Counted from the stretch's first letter, positions 12,074 to 23,959 are shown. The stretch is DNA of 64,000 bases from Siphonodentalium dalli (GCA_032622095.1 CP136067.1:179028556-179092555); one strand, 5' to 3'. Notes: generated by a model from the sequence alone, not told the origin. Translations and numbers: made by a program.

Positions 12074-12292
12074 ATGTCGGAAACACCATCGAATAACGAT
12101 ATATTCAGTCGATACGAAGATACTGAGTATGATCTAGATTGCATTTCTTATATCAGGATCATTTTGGATCGTATAACACCGTGTAGATACGCTTTGTTAG
12201 CGCTTCACAAATTTCCCCGTTGTATAATGACACTATCAGATGCCTTTATGACCATAATTGAAACCCATCAGGGCTCATCGAGTGTCTTTTGA
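12074..12292 (+). CDS. Possible 72-codon ORF near the centre, right arm copy
   Basis: ATG at 12074 and TGA at 12290-12292, with the same translation as the mirror copy. GAG|GTATGT at the ATG also resembles a splice donor, so a spliced transcript from near the centre is an alternative. No known domain. Confidence 0.2.
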   Translation: MSETPSNNDIFSRYEDTEYDLDCISYIRIILDRITPCRYALLALHKFPRCIMTLSDAFMTIIETHQGSSSVF

Positions 12293-13380
12293 TCAATTAT
12301 TATCACATTTCACCAGTTCCAACATGACATGTACAACTTCCCTATCAACAATGTTTTCTAAATTGCCAAAACTGAGTGCATTTATGATGTTGCTTCATAT
12401 CTGAGGATACCATGGGGTGTAATTTCATTGATTGCTACCACGCATCAAGGGTCAAAATACAATACACATTTCTCCTGACCAAGGCCTCAGAAAGTGTCTT
12501 TTCATCTATTTTTATCATATTTCATGAGTTCCAGCATGGAATGTAATAATAAAATTGCATATGGACTACATATGGACTGTGGATTGATCTCTAGGGACCC
12601 AATGGCTGTAATTAAATATATTTTTAAAACACATGGAGCTTAAGACATGAAATATACAATTTTCCTGACCAAATTATGACCTACAATACACTATGAGGTC
12701 CCTTTATGTTCATAACTCAGTCATAAGTACTCATGGAGTGTCTTTTTATCCATTTTATCACATTTCATGGGTTCCAACATGAAATGTTTACCTTCACTGC
12801 CGACATTGTGGCCTACAGTTGAAAACTTGAGAACATTTACGCTGTGTCTAGGCGACCGATGGGGTGTAATTACATTGATTGATAAAACACATGTAGGATA
12901 AAATATGAAATTTACACTTTTCCTGACCAAATTATGGCTTACAATCTAGTATGAGATGCCGTTGTTGTCATAACTCAAAGTCATCAGAGCTCAGTAAGTG
13001 CCTTTTGATGCATGTTTATCACATTTGATGAGTTCCAACATGAAATATACACTTTCCCTGGCAAGAATGTTGCCTAAAATTGCAAAATTGAGTCAATTTA
13101 TGCTCTAGGTTAATGTCTAGGACACCACTCCCATGTCCCTTAATTCATTTTTTACCATAGATGAAGGGTCAAATATGAAATACATATTTCTCCTGACCAA
13201 ATTATGGGGTACATTGGCACTATGAGATGACTTTATGTTCATAACTCAAAGATATGAGGTCTCGTGAAGTGTCTTTACGTCTATTTTTATCATATTTCAT
13301 GAGTTCCAGGATGAAATATTCACCTTCACTAGCAATATTGTTGTCTAAAATTGCAAACGTTTTCTCAAAATATGAGATAT
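12220..13380. repeat. ~265-bp tandem array, right arm
   Basis: Inverse of the array at 10300-11460 with the same copy number. Confidence 0.8.
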
Positions 13381-16300
13381 TGCGCGAACTGTTAGTGAGC
13401 TAATTGATTTTTGTGTCAAATTTGATCCAACATAGACAAAAACATTCAATAATTATGAAGGACTTACTCGAAAACTTAATTTTTATTGCTTTTTTTTTTT
13501 TATAAATGTGAGGGTTATTTTCACACTAGCTCTTGGATATTCGTTCTTATGTCATCGTTTTTGTTTCAAAGTATTTGTTTTTTGTTGATAATTGACAACC
13601 CTGCATTATTTTGATCGAGAATGAAAAACAAAATATTGTATTTTCATGCATTGGTTCGTTATGGTCCTAATATGAAACATTTTAACTCAAATGCTATATT
13701 ATTTCGGTTAAATACAAGCTATGTTAACATTTTTCTAGGAAATATTCATTTCTGCATCATTATATTTGCGATGATGAACACATTCACACATTAGACCGAA
13801 TGGATTCGCACAAAGCCTTCCTTTATTATAAGACTTCGATAGAAATTATATACGTTTTCTCAAATTATAAGATTTTGGTCCAAATTTCATTTAAATACTT
13901 GATTGTTGCTTCCAACTGTATTTCAAATAGACGAAATATTTCCATTTTATTTAAAACAGACGAAATATTTACAATGCTTATCAAGTAATTACATTGTTCT
14001 TCGATATTAGTTGTTAGATTATGGTTTTCTAACGTTTTATGAAGAGTAGTATTCAAAATTATATATTCCTTTTTTTTTCTGTCAGTGTAAAGAGGCAACA
14101 TTCTGCATATGCACATCTTAAAGAGTGCTTATATACTTTAACATTAAAGTATACATCATAACCCACATATTTGAACACATTACATTCGTGCATATAATGG
14201 CATATTGATAAGACACACCGGACCACCATAGAGCTTATAGCGTATGTGGAACTGAATAGTTAACTATAGTAGAGGGCTTTTTTACTTGATTTAACAGTGA
14301 AAAGGGCACTTAATGTACATCATAATATAACGCACTAATATGTATTGGATTTGCTTTAAGAAACACGGACGTATACATAAATCAGATACGCATACTTAGA
14401 ACACATTCACTTCGTGTATATACTGAAGTATACCACGTATATAGTCCACAAAGACATAGCCCTGCATGTGAAAACTCAGTTTAACTATACATTAAAGAGC
14501 GTTTATACGTGATTTACCTGTGAAAATGGAAATTTTTATACATCATATCACATAGAGGTACCGTACTTGCTTTAAGAATATGGACAGGTATAGGCACAAT
14601 CATAACAACAATGGAGACCAGCGTTCTTACACAGAAATCAGTAATTTATGCACTAAAATGGTAACAACAATGAAAATATATACACTCTGTGAACTGCCAT
14701 AGACATCAGAACTATTAAGAATTTATGAGTTGTCTCGCTTGTTTAGTTGCGATACATGATGCAATAATTTGAGTTACCAACAATAAAACAGTATTGACGC
14801 TATATATTATCCATATACCGACGGTTTTAGACTATATTTCTACTAATAATGCTATTAAATGAACGACAATTAAGAGAAATGAACTATGAATGCATATATG
14901 AAGTCAATATGTATACACGCGTCCACATAGCAGGCCTTTTCCAGACCAATGTTTGATACCCCCGTATAAAATAGAGCGTTTTGAGAAGAATATGTGAAAT
15001 TAATATGCACATGTGTTCACATAGTAGGTCTTATCGTCATATGAAACTGCCACGTAGTACATGCTTTGTTTCCTCTGTATAACAGACTAAATGTATAGGA
15101 TGTACAATACATATAATTGGTGAAAAGAATACATGAAGTATTTATGCATTAGTCTACACCATATGGGCTCTTTATTGTCTCCATGTAATGGAGATTTTAG
15201 ACTAAATTTCTTCTAATAATGCTATAAATGAACGATAATAAAGAGAAATGAACGATTAAAGAATACATCAAGTAAATATGTATACACGCATCCACATAGT
15301 AGGTCTTTTCCAGACCAATGTTTTGATGCCTCTGTATTAACAGAGAGCTTGGCGTATATATGAATGAACGGTAAGGAATATGTGAAATTAATATAGACAT
15401 GTGTTCGCATAGTAGCCCTATCGGGGGCATGTTTCCTTAAATGGTAGCAATAATGAAAATTTACACTGTGTATTACAAACCACTCAAGGCTTCAAAAATA
15501 TTACTAATTTTTGTGTTGTGATCAGTTGTCTCGCTTGTTTAGCTGCGATACATGATTCAATAATTTCATTTACCGCCAATAAAGCAGTATTGACTGGTAT
15601 TGACGCATTATTTTCTCAATATAACGGCGAGTTTAGATTCCTACTAATAATGCTATAAATTAACGACAATAAAGAGAAATCAAAGATTAAAGAGTACATC
15701 GAATAAATGTGTATACACGCGTTCCGCTCGTATGCCTTTTCCAGACCAATGGTTGATAACCCCCTACATAATAGAGCGTTTTGATAAGAACATGTGTCCA
15801 CATAGTAGGCCTTCCGTGACATGAGACTGCCACTTGGTACAGACTGTCACTTGGTACATGCTTTGTTTACTCTGTATAACAGCCTATCTTGATGGGAGTT
15901 ATAATACATATAATTGATGAAAATAATGCATGAAGTAAGTATTTATACACTAGTCTACATAATATGGGCTCTTTAGTTTCTCCATTTAATGGAGATTTTA
16001 GAGTAATAATATGAATGAACTATGACTAGAATACATCGAAGAACCAGACACCAATGCCATACTCCTACCATCCATGGAGCAAGTAATATACATGATATAA
16101 GACATAAAATACAACAGACAGTATCGTGTGCAACCGCTAAGGTATCATATGAATGAACCGTCATACACAATGATGTTACAACCAAAACTGCCTTATGGAC
16201 GAAATACTGGAACTGATTATACATTTGATACACGACATGTCATTCCACTTTATACATGGTCAGTTAGATATCTTGCGAAAGTGACGTGCACCTTTAAGGT

Positions 16301-18061
16301 ATGTGACCAAAATGTGTTGTATTGTATTCTATATGACCATTTCTGCAGTAAATAACGACACATCATTACTAGTGGGACTATGTGTGAAGCTCTTTGAATT
16401 AAATGAGCTTACTATGGTGGACATGTTTAACCAGATACGTTCTTCAAATAATGTTGGGATTTAAATTGAAGCTTAATTAGCCCTTCAAGCTTTCCAAATC
16501 AAGGTTATGGCGTGAAACAACCTGGAGAGAAAGATTTTATTTAGTTTCTAATGTGGGTTCAAATAGAAACACATGGCGAAGGCCATGATTCGAGCCTGTA
16601 TGGCGCTTCATAGCCCAATAAAGGCGCGCCGATGGGTGTGGTTAACTTTAATATGTCATGTGTAGACCAGAAGCCACGAGGAACCCATTGCTGTCCATGT
16701 CTGTACCCCATATATACTGCTATATGCAGTCGACCTACCTAGGACCTCAGTTTCTCCTTTCCTGTGTGGCTATTCCAAACCCATTTAGTGCAATGCGTTT
16801 GAAAATATACAGAGCGTTATTAAGAAGGATCGCTGATGCGTATAATATAACCAATATTTAGTCAAAATTTTAAGAAAACCCATTATTGAAACATTGCGTT
16901 TGATAGTGTTGGGATTTGACCATATAATGGTTATCAGTGAAGTGATGACATGTGCACTAAATGACCTCAGTCAGTAAAGGCTAGTTCAGACCATATGAGA
17001 ACCACACTCACCACCCATGCCTATACCCAAACAAACACCATGGCGACAGCGAAACACTACGAAGCTTCTCCCCACACGGACACTGTTGTCTTCCATGGAT
17101 AATTTCTGATCCCATGTTGAGACCAAATTTCAGCCAAAGGGAACCCGTGGTTTCTGAGAAAATTATATTACAATTATGTACGGATGACGGACGAAGAGTG
17201 ATTGGTTTTAGTTTCCACACAGATGTGTACCAACACGTTTTGAGACTGATATAGATGAAGTGTCCCTTTTATTATTGTTACGATGTGAAGTTGGCTAGTT
17301 CATACCCGTAGTATCAGTTTCACTGGCCAGTGTCACTTAGAAACAATATTACGGATCATTGTCACATACAAAGGTCTTCAAAGGGAAGTCTATAATATGA
17401 GTAATATTTTCGCGGGCTTTTAAAGTTGTATATATATATATATATATATATATAATAGGTGTGGCTTCACATTAGCAAAGATGTCCCAAAGGAACATGCA
17501 CACCATGAACGGAGGAAATATTAATAATCAAGGATGTATTCTCAATACAGGGGGAGGGGGTAATTTAATTTGTTACAGTCAATGGAGCGATTAGGAATGA
17601 ATAAATTATGGAAAACAAGATGTGAAGAGGCCTATATGACATATGTAGAGCGTGCTACCTATATGACATCTGTAGAGCGTGCTAACGGATTTAGTCATAG
17701 AAAGAGTAATATCCAAGATGGATGCTTCGTTCAAATTCTATAGAGCCCATCTGGAGGTGCTACTAAACAAGGAATTTTTACAAAAACTTGGAGATGAAAG
17801 TGGATATTCGAAGATTATGAGGGATTAGAAGTTGTAAGAAAAAGAAGAGCGAATAAAAACAGGAAGTGGTAGATAAAAAAGAGGGATAAAAAAAAAAAAA
17901 TAACAAAGAAAATTATGAATAAATAGATGATATCCACCCCTTTTCAGTGGATATGGGTTATATCTCATGAGTCATGACAAAACATTGAATTTCCACGATA
18001 TGATCAAATAATAAGCATGTGATACAACGCTTAGCCGATGGGTGTGGAGTCAGCCGGTAGG

Positions 18062-18192
18062 TTTCACGAGGGATTGCGTCAGATTCCAATGACTCAGGCG
18101 TTGCGCCGGAAGTAGGGATTGCGCCAGATTCGAATGACTCAGGCATTGCGCCAGAAGTAGGGATTGCGTCAGATTCGAATGACAGGCATTGC
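18062..18192. repeat. 45-bp tandem repeat, right arm
   Basis: Inverse of 5485-5615. Confidence 0.75.
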
Positions 18193-18329
18193 AGGAGGCA
18201 TAGTTTCTTATGGGCTGGATCTTATTCTAGGGTTTAGGAGACGTGTGTAGACCACTCAATATCCCCTCAGGTGTAGTGTGGAACCCTCAGAAGTGGCAGT
18301 GGGTTAGATATATTAAAAGACCGTTAATT

Positions 18330-18620
18330 TTAATTTAATTTTAAATTATTTTTGAATTTTAGAAAAAGTTGAAGTTTTTTAAGTTTTTCATATTTTTTTA
18401 ATTTATGAATTTTTTTTTAAGTTTTTCATTTTTGTTTCTTTTTGAAAAGTTTTTTAAGTTTTTTGAAGTTTTTAAAGTTTTTTGAAGTTTTTAAAGTTTT
18501 TTGAAATTTTTTGAGATTTTGGAAATTTGAGAAATTTTTGAAGTTTTTGAAACTTTTGAAGTTTTTGAAATTTTTGAAGTTTTTGAAATTTTTGAAGTTT
18601 TGAATTTTTTGAAGTTTTCA
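18330..18620. repeat. A-rich tandem tract, right arm (T-rich on plus strand)
   Basis: Inverse of 5075-5345 with one additional 18-bp unit. Confidence 0.8.
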
Positions 18621-18843
18621 ATGCGAGTGTCACTTTAACATTATCCCACAGTGTGCACCATGTGTTACTTTAACATTCATCCATAGTGAGTGTCACTTTA
18701 ATAATCATCCCCAGTGAGAGCCTAGTGTCCCTTCAAGACTGAAGCTACCCCAACGAGATCATCACGTGATATACATGTAGATAATATTCCGTTCATTATA
18801 CGATGGTGGACCGAAAGCGGTGCCCTACATATCATCTAGCACC

Positions 18844-18997
18844 TGACCTCAAATAGGTCATGACATATGATGACCTAGGATTATGTAAATTAGCGAGAAA
18901 GTAGGTCATGACCTATGATGACCTAGGTCAAACTGCCTAGACTGAGTACTGCGGAGAATATAGGTCAAACTCCATGTACTGCAGAGAATGTAGGTCA
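18844..18997. promoter_or_regulatory. Cluster of nine AGGTCA/TGACCT hexamers, right arm
   Basis: Mirror of 4698-4851, again ending 40 bp from the element terminus. Confidence 0.5.
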
Positions 18998-19036
18998 ACC
19001 TGTCTAGACTGCCACCAACTGGGGGCGTTATCATCA

Positions 19037-20989
19037 CTCATCGCCTAGTTCTTTGGTACAAAGTGTACATACTCTGGTTGAATAGTCAGTATTTAGCCAA
19101 GCACCTTGTTCAATTGGTAGTTTGTGATTTCTTGTCCGAAATCGAATGATATTATTCACAGTTGTATTATCACATATAGAGAGAAATTGTTCACGTTCGA
19201 AGTGTGTTTTAATAATTCTATAAAATGCATATTTACTCGATGTGGATATTGTTGACCACCAACTTTGAAGATAACAGTCGCGTAATCTTTGCTCAACCGT
19301 CCGGTTAAATCGGTCTATACTTGATACTTTCTGATTGTGCCAAACATTACTCATACCAATTTGATTAAGGGAGTCATGTATTCCTCTTATCCATGGGTTA
19401 TTAAAAACATTTTTGCAATACAAAGTATACATAACATAATATAGCATAAGTGGGGTCCTATGGGTAGGCATTGAGATAACTTTTGCCCAATAACCGAGAT
19501 AGCGGGTTTTGATCCTAACTGTAATTGGGTACATTCCTAGTTCCCCATATATAAAAACGGATGGTGTAGACTTCTTCATATTAAGTGTAAATTTCAGGAA
19601 CCAGCATTCTAGTTTTTCGAAACACCTCATATTTTCATGTCCCCATAATTCAGCCCCGTAAGTCATTATTGGTATGATGCTTTTCTCATATATCTCAAGA
19701 ATTGATTCAATTGTGAGTTTGTGACAGCGTGATTTGTTCAGAAGTGCATAAATTGCAGTTTTAGCTGCCTGACATCTCAGATTTCGTTCCGCTACGAACG
19801 TACCTTTTTTGTGGAAAACTGTCCCCAGATATTTATAACTATTAACTATCTCAATTGGAAGATTATTTAGTATAAAACCTAGTGTCGTTTTTTTCTTTCT
19901 GGGTTTCGGGCCGAAAACGACGACTTTAGTTTTTGTCGTGTTTATTTTCAATTTCCATATGTTGCAGTAATCTGAGAAGGAGTTTAATGCTCGCTGTAGG
20001 CCTTCGTGTGTATCAGAAAGTAATACAGTGTCGTCGGCGTAGATAAGTAACATTATCTTCAGTAATATACCGGTATCAATTCCACAGAGTTTATCTAAGC
20101 TGATGCCACAATTTGTTTGTGAGTTAAGGTATTGTTCAATGTCATTGATGTAGATGGCAAAAAGCAGAGGTGAGAGGTTGTCTCCCTGTTTTAGGCCAAT
20201 ATGACTGTAGAAATAGTCTGATTCGTCTTCATTGAGGCGAACAAATAGCTTAAGGTCGTGATATAAAGCTTTTATCACTGTTAGTATTTTACCGCTAATT
20301 CTGTAGTTAAGGAGTTTTGACCAAAGTCCTACTCTCCACACCTTATCAAATGCCTTTGAAAAGTCGACGAATGCACAGTAAAGATTTTTTCTTATTAGCT
20401 TTAAGTAAGTGCGTTAACGCATGAAGTGCAAACGTATGGTCTATTGTAGAATAGCCTTTTCGAAATCCGGCCTGCGCCTCTGACTGAATACTATTTGTTT
20501 CTACAAAAGAGTCGATTCGCTCACTAATTATGCTGGTAAATAATTTCGCGAAACAGCTGAGAAGTGTAAGTTTGCGGTTGTTATCTGGGTCTAAGTTGTT
20601 GCCCTTACGTTTATATATCGGCCTAATTATACATGTAGTCCATTCCCTCGGAACGAGGCCTGTCTTCAGAATCAGATTGAAATACTTTACTAAAATATGT
20701 TTTAAAACATCGAATGATGATTTTATGTATTCGTTGGCAATTTCATCATACCCTGTGGCTTTCCCATATTTAAGTTTTTTAACAGCTACCTCAATTTCTT
20801 TTAAAGTAATATTTCCATTTAAAAAGTTGGTATCTAGTCCTTCAAAATCAGACGAGGGTGCGATAAGTGAGCTGAATGAGCTAGATAAATCTGATCTCAA
20901 TATGCTATCCCCCATTGTTAGATTGTCAGCCCCTTCTTCTGAATTATAATGATTTTTGAATATTTCTGAGGTGGGTGTGGGTTTGCCCT
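19037..20989 (-). pseudogene. LINE, RT domain and C-terminus (split element, 5' part)
   Basis: Minus-strand reverse transcriptase of a non-LTR retrotransposon. 20915 to 20346 encodes the RT N-terminal part (KYGKATGYDEIANEY, PIYKRKGNNLDPDNNRKLTL, SEAQAGFRKGYSTIDH). After a one-base frameshift in the A-run near 20385 the protein resumes as YCAFVDFSKAFDKVWRV and continues to 19037. The catalytic YADD lies in IYADDTVLLSD (about 20030-20055) and GLKQGDNLSPLLFAIY is the preceding RT block. The ORF ends at CTLCTKELGDE exactly where the palindrome starts and continues at 4658. The 5' end at 20989 lies between endonuclease and RT, so the copy is 5'-truncated as LINEs usually are. Flanked by GTCA. Sister of the LINE at 27671-30470, but a different subfamily. 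Confidence 0.9.
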
Positions 20990-21388
20990 GTCAATATTAT
21001 ATTGTCGTCAAGACGTACGATGGTGTACGTAAACAAGAACCTTCTCGTGTTACAGAAGTTTTGCTTCTGTTTTCATAGCACAGCGCAATTCTATTGGTTA
21101 ATCACACACAACTTATATAAACGCTCTGTATTATGTCCATATCAGGAAAACAGTAACAACTAACGCTCTTTGTGTTTACCATATCCGGATCTAAACAAAA
21201 GCCAGGAAATGTGACGTTTTTGCTTTTGTTTACATAACAAAGAGGAAAATATTGACAATAACATACTGTTTATGCCATATTTCTGATTGGCATAAGAACA
21301 AAGTCTCTCTATATCTTACTATTCTTTCTGTTTATGGCGGAGGTGAATATTTTAACAGCATACCCACTGCCAACGCCCGTATCTTTAA
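20990..21388 (+). mobile_element. TIR element M1, right part of the split copy
   Basis: Continues the left part (4152-4270) without a gap apart from the duplicated GTCA, and ends CGCCCGTATCTTTAA. It contains the paired AACGCTCTTT-type boxes at 21120 and 21162. The last plus-strand bases after it (AAGAGCGCTGTC) are flank. Without the LINE the copy would be about 514 bp. Confidence 0.85.
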
Positions 21389-21618
21389 AGAGCGCTGTCA
21401 AATGTAAACATTAAAGATACCCTGTCCGATTTGATACCAGAACATGTTTTATCTCACATGACTATCTAAGCATAAACCACGCTTGTGATTGGTTGCCTGA
21501 CATTCACTATTACAAATAGTGTCGTCCACAACACGATAGTGGGCTTCCTAAATTTAGCACACCTATATGTGACCCGCCATATCAAATCCAGTCGTAAGTC
21601 GTGATTTTGTTACCCTGT

Positions 21619-21673
21619 GCCAATGCATTCTCTTATATATGCGAGTCTCGCATATATAAGAGAATGCATTGGC
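21619..21673. repeat. Perfect hairpin, stem ~26 bp, copy 1
   Basis: Stem GCCAATGCATTCTC...TATATGCGA with a three-base loop, followed by the exact inverse. The same stem recurs at 21884-21948 with a longer loop. Confidence 0.85.
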
Positions 21674-21883
21674 CTAACAATTTTTTATCATTTTGTTTTA
21701 ATAAATGTTTCTTACATTTTTTAGGACATAAAATAAAAAAAACATCCATTACCCTGTAGGGAGCCCCACACATATATAGAAGCATATAGAAGAGTGTCGT
21801 CTGCTCATGTATGTCTGGGGCTCTGTATGGGTAAAATTATAAAATTGTTAAAGAATACAAGAAAAAATTATTAAAATTATTAA

Positions 21884-21948
21884 GCCAATGCATTCTCTTA
21901 TATATGCGAGGCGACCTATGGTCGACTCGCATATATAAGAGAATGCAT
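21884..21948. repeat. Hairpin with the same stem, copy 2
   Basis: Same TATATGCGAG stem as copy 1 but with an inserted GCGACC...GGTCG loop that itself pairs, giving a longer hairpin. Confidence 0.85.
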
Positions 21949-22003
21949 GGGTAAAAAAAATCCCGACTTACGACTGGATTTGATATGGCGGGTCACATAT
22001 ACT

Positions 22004-22405
22004 ATTGCTTGTGTAATCCAGAAATATATTGTTGACATGCCCACTATTCCGGGGAGGTAATTTGAGAGTCATATCCACCTCGCTGCAACAGTTCAACATG
22101 TTTTTTCCAAAATGCATCGTAATGGACAACTAGAGCACAAAAAGTTATCGTATAAGCAAATTATTCATGTTATTTGTGATGTTTTCCCAATGTTTTGTAT
22201 CATGTTTCTTTCTCCGCTGATCGCTTTGACATTTTTGTAAATTTCCTAAGTTCGCACTATACTATTAAGTTTTCTAAACGAGTACATTTGTACAAAACTA
22301 CAAATGTACTTGAAATAAATAGCATAATTCTGTTGACAAAACGGTATATATACGTAATAAAATGCGACAACAACAACTTATGTATTGAAGCAGCCATTCT
22401 GTTCT
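22004..22405. other. No recognisable feature
   Basis: AT-rich spacer between two TIR elements; the one small ORF across it (22195-22431) runs into the next repeat and shows no family feature. Confidence 0.4.
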
Positions 22406-22850
22406 TTAAAGATATACTCAATCCGAATTAACGCTCGCAAATTACTGTTTCCTTGGCTTCGGGGGTAAAAAATATTTGATTCGAGTCGAGTAAACCACCT
22501 ATCAAATCTAGGAGTGATCAGATATCGATGTTTGAAATCTATTATTTTAACTTTAGGTGGCCCAGTAAACTGTTCGACGAGAAGAACTTATCTGACCAGA
22601 TAGCGGATGAAGATCGATAACTCTAAAATCCAGTGGCTTTTTCGTGTCAGATATTTGACAACAGGCAAACATTTTTTGAACAAAACGTTCATAAATAACA
22701 TGTTTTGGGCAATTTTATACTTTAGTTGACGGTGGTTAGCATTATTTTTGGGCAATTAATCGATTCTGATAACTGAAGCGGCATTTCAAAAAATGTTTTT
22801 GTTGGAAGCTGATGTTATGGGGACCGTCGAATCGGATTGAGTACCTTTAA
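22406..22850 (-). mobile_element. TIR element, family M2, copy A
   Basis: About 445 bp. The minus strand starts TTAAAGGTACTCAATCCGAT; the plus-strand left end is TTAAAGATATACTCAATCCG. Conserved interior blocks include GGGGACCGTCGAATCGG, GAAGCGGCATTTCA and CTAAAATCCAGTGGC. At least six other full or partial copies occur in the window (35264, 40900, 44520, 45606, 62243, 63890). TTAA at the edges suggests a TTAA target site. Non-coding. Confidence 0.85.
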
Positions 22851-23959
22851 CCGAGAGTATAAAATTGAAAAACAAGCATGTAAATGGAATGTCTCACTCA
22901 GAAACGCATTTGTGAGAAAAATGGGATAGTGTCCTAGATTTGTTCTCTTCGCTCGATCATTGATAAGTTTCCCCAAAAGGTTTAAAAGCCCAACATTATC
23001 TATTAATCCCAATTATTATATTGTTGATATTTGCCCCAATCATGTTTAAAAGACTCTATTAAATCCCAAAACCATAGTCTACATAGCACTGCATAAAAGT
23101 GCACTTCTACAGAACTTTCAACTTTCCTAAATCCTAGTTTCCTCTGCAAAGTGCAAAGTATAAGACCAAAATCATCATACGTGAAAAATTTCGGGCAAAT
23201 ATAGAGTAAAACACATTTGAGGGGCATGGCGACAAATTAATGTATACATAGGGTCATAATATAACAGTGTCTATGATTAGTAATTTCTGTATGAATTATG
23301 TATATATATATCTTTAATTCCTCCTTAATAGAAGATCATAGAATACAATATATCATTGAAACAAATTAAAGAAATATAAGCAAAATGAACAACCCATAAC
23401 CCAAAAGTGTTGTAGAACAAAAAATACGGAAATAAAGACAAAAGCACCCCATCGGATATATGCTAAACAGTCATCCTTAACCGCACACGTGTACAGTCGC
23501 GCCATACCAACACAAAACCACATTCGAGCACAGTCACGCCAATTATGTCAAAATAGAGACATTACCTGAACACTCACACTCACACACAAACATACACACA
23601 CGCACACGGAAAGAAAGAAAGAAAAAAACAAAAACAAACAAACCTCAACTCAAACCCAACTCAAACAAACTTACACACCAACACCCTTCCATACAGAGAC
23701 TTACAACAAAACACGCATAAATAGACACCTATATACATACTCCTGCGGGCTTGATAAGTGCAGTACGGCACATGTGTATTGTACTCGCCAAATTAGTTAC
23801 ATTTCGACAGATGGACGGACAAACCTAGTTAAAACAAAAACAAACAAACACCAGAACACGTGTGAACCTATGTAACTCGACTAAAATCTACATACACGCG
23901 ATCAATCCACAATTAGTTTGTTAAACAAATGGTTCCAATTAGTTGACTGACTAGTTGAT
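22851..23959. other. No recognisable gene; AC-rich tract
   Basis: About 23570-23690 is a low-complexity stretch of CA and GAAA repeats. No coding sequence or known repeat could be seen elsewhere in the interval. Confidence 0.4.

Larger units (their letters stand above)
4659..19036. mobile_element. 14.4-kb near-perfect palindromic (fold-back) transposable element
   Basis: Two inverted arms (4659-11825 and 11855-19036) surround a 29-bp non-palindromic spacer. The arms differ by only a few small changes: one extra 18-bp unit in the A-rich tandem tract of the right arm, a TA-repeat length difference, single-base slips and rare substitutions. The ends are TGATGATAACGCCCCCAG and its inverse. CTCATC lies directly outside both ends (4653-4658 and 19037-19042), a 6-bp target-site duplication. 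Outside the duplications are the two halves of one LINE RT ORF, which rejoin in frame when the element and one CTCATC are removed. A 6-bp duplication is known for Polinton/Maverick, IS3EU and Dada elements, but none of their proteins can be seen here. All internal ORFs are under 100 codons, so the copy looks non-autonomous. Superfamily unknown. Confidence 0.9.
11855..19036 (-). repeat. Right arm of the palindrome
   Basis: 7182 bp; reverse complement of the left arm. Position i on the left pairs with 23680-i near the centre, 23679-i in the middle, 23677-i near 5.5 kb and 23695-i at the terminus. These steps locate the few indels, all in simple repeats. Confidence 0.9.
21564..22003. mobile_element. 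TIR element with two internal hairpins
   Basis: Terminal inverted repeat of about 38 bp: starts TATATGTGACCCGCCATATC and ends with its inverse. TA at both borders fits a Tc1/mariner-type target, as an inference. The interior is AT-rich non-coding DNA with two hairpins that share nearly the same stem (see next entries). No transposase ORF. Confidence 0.75.

Noticed and set aside
5531-18146. Mirrored small ORFs (60-90 codons) in the palindrome arms
   Set aside because: They occur in pairs only because the arms are identical. Several lie in tandem duplications, and none has a family signature or proper start context.
4659-19036. Palindrome as an assembly or long-read hairpin artefact
   Set aside because: Such artefacts mirror the flanks as well. 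Here the mirror stops exactly at TIR ends, next to a 6-bp duplication, and the two flanks are different halves of one ORF. The arms also differ by real indels.
4659-19036. Calling the palindrome a Polinton/Maverick
   Set aside because: Only the 6-bp duplication and long inverted repeats agree. No polymerase B, integrase, protease or capsid gene is visible and the termini do not look like the usual AG start.
20530-20949. 139-codon plus-strand ORF
   Set aside because: It is the antisense shadow of the LINE RT domain.
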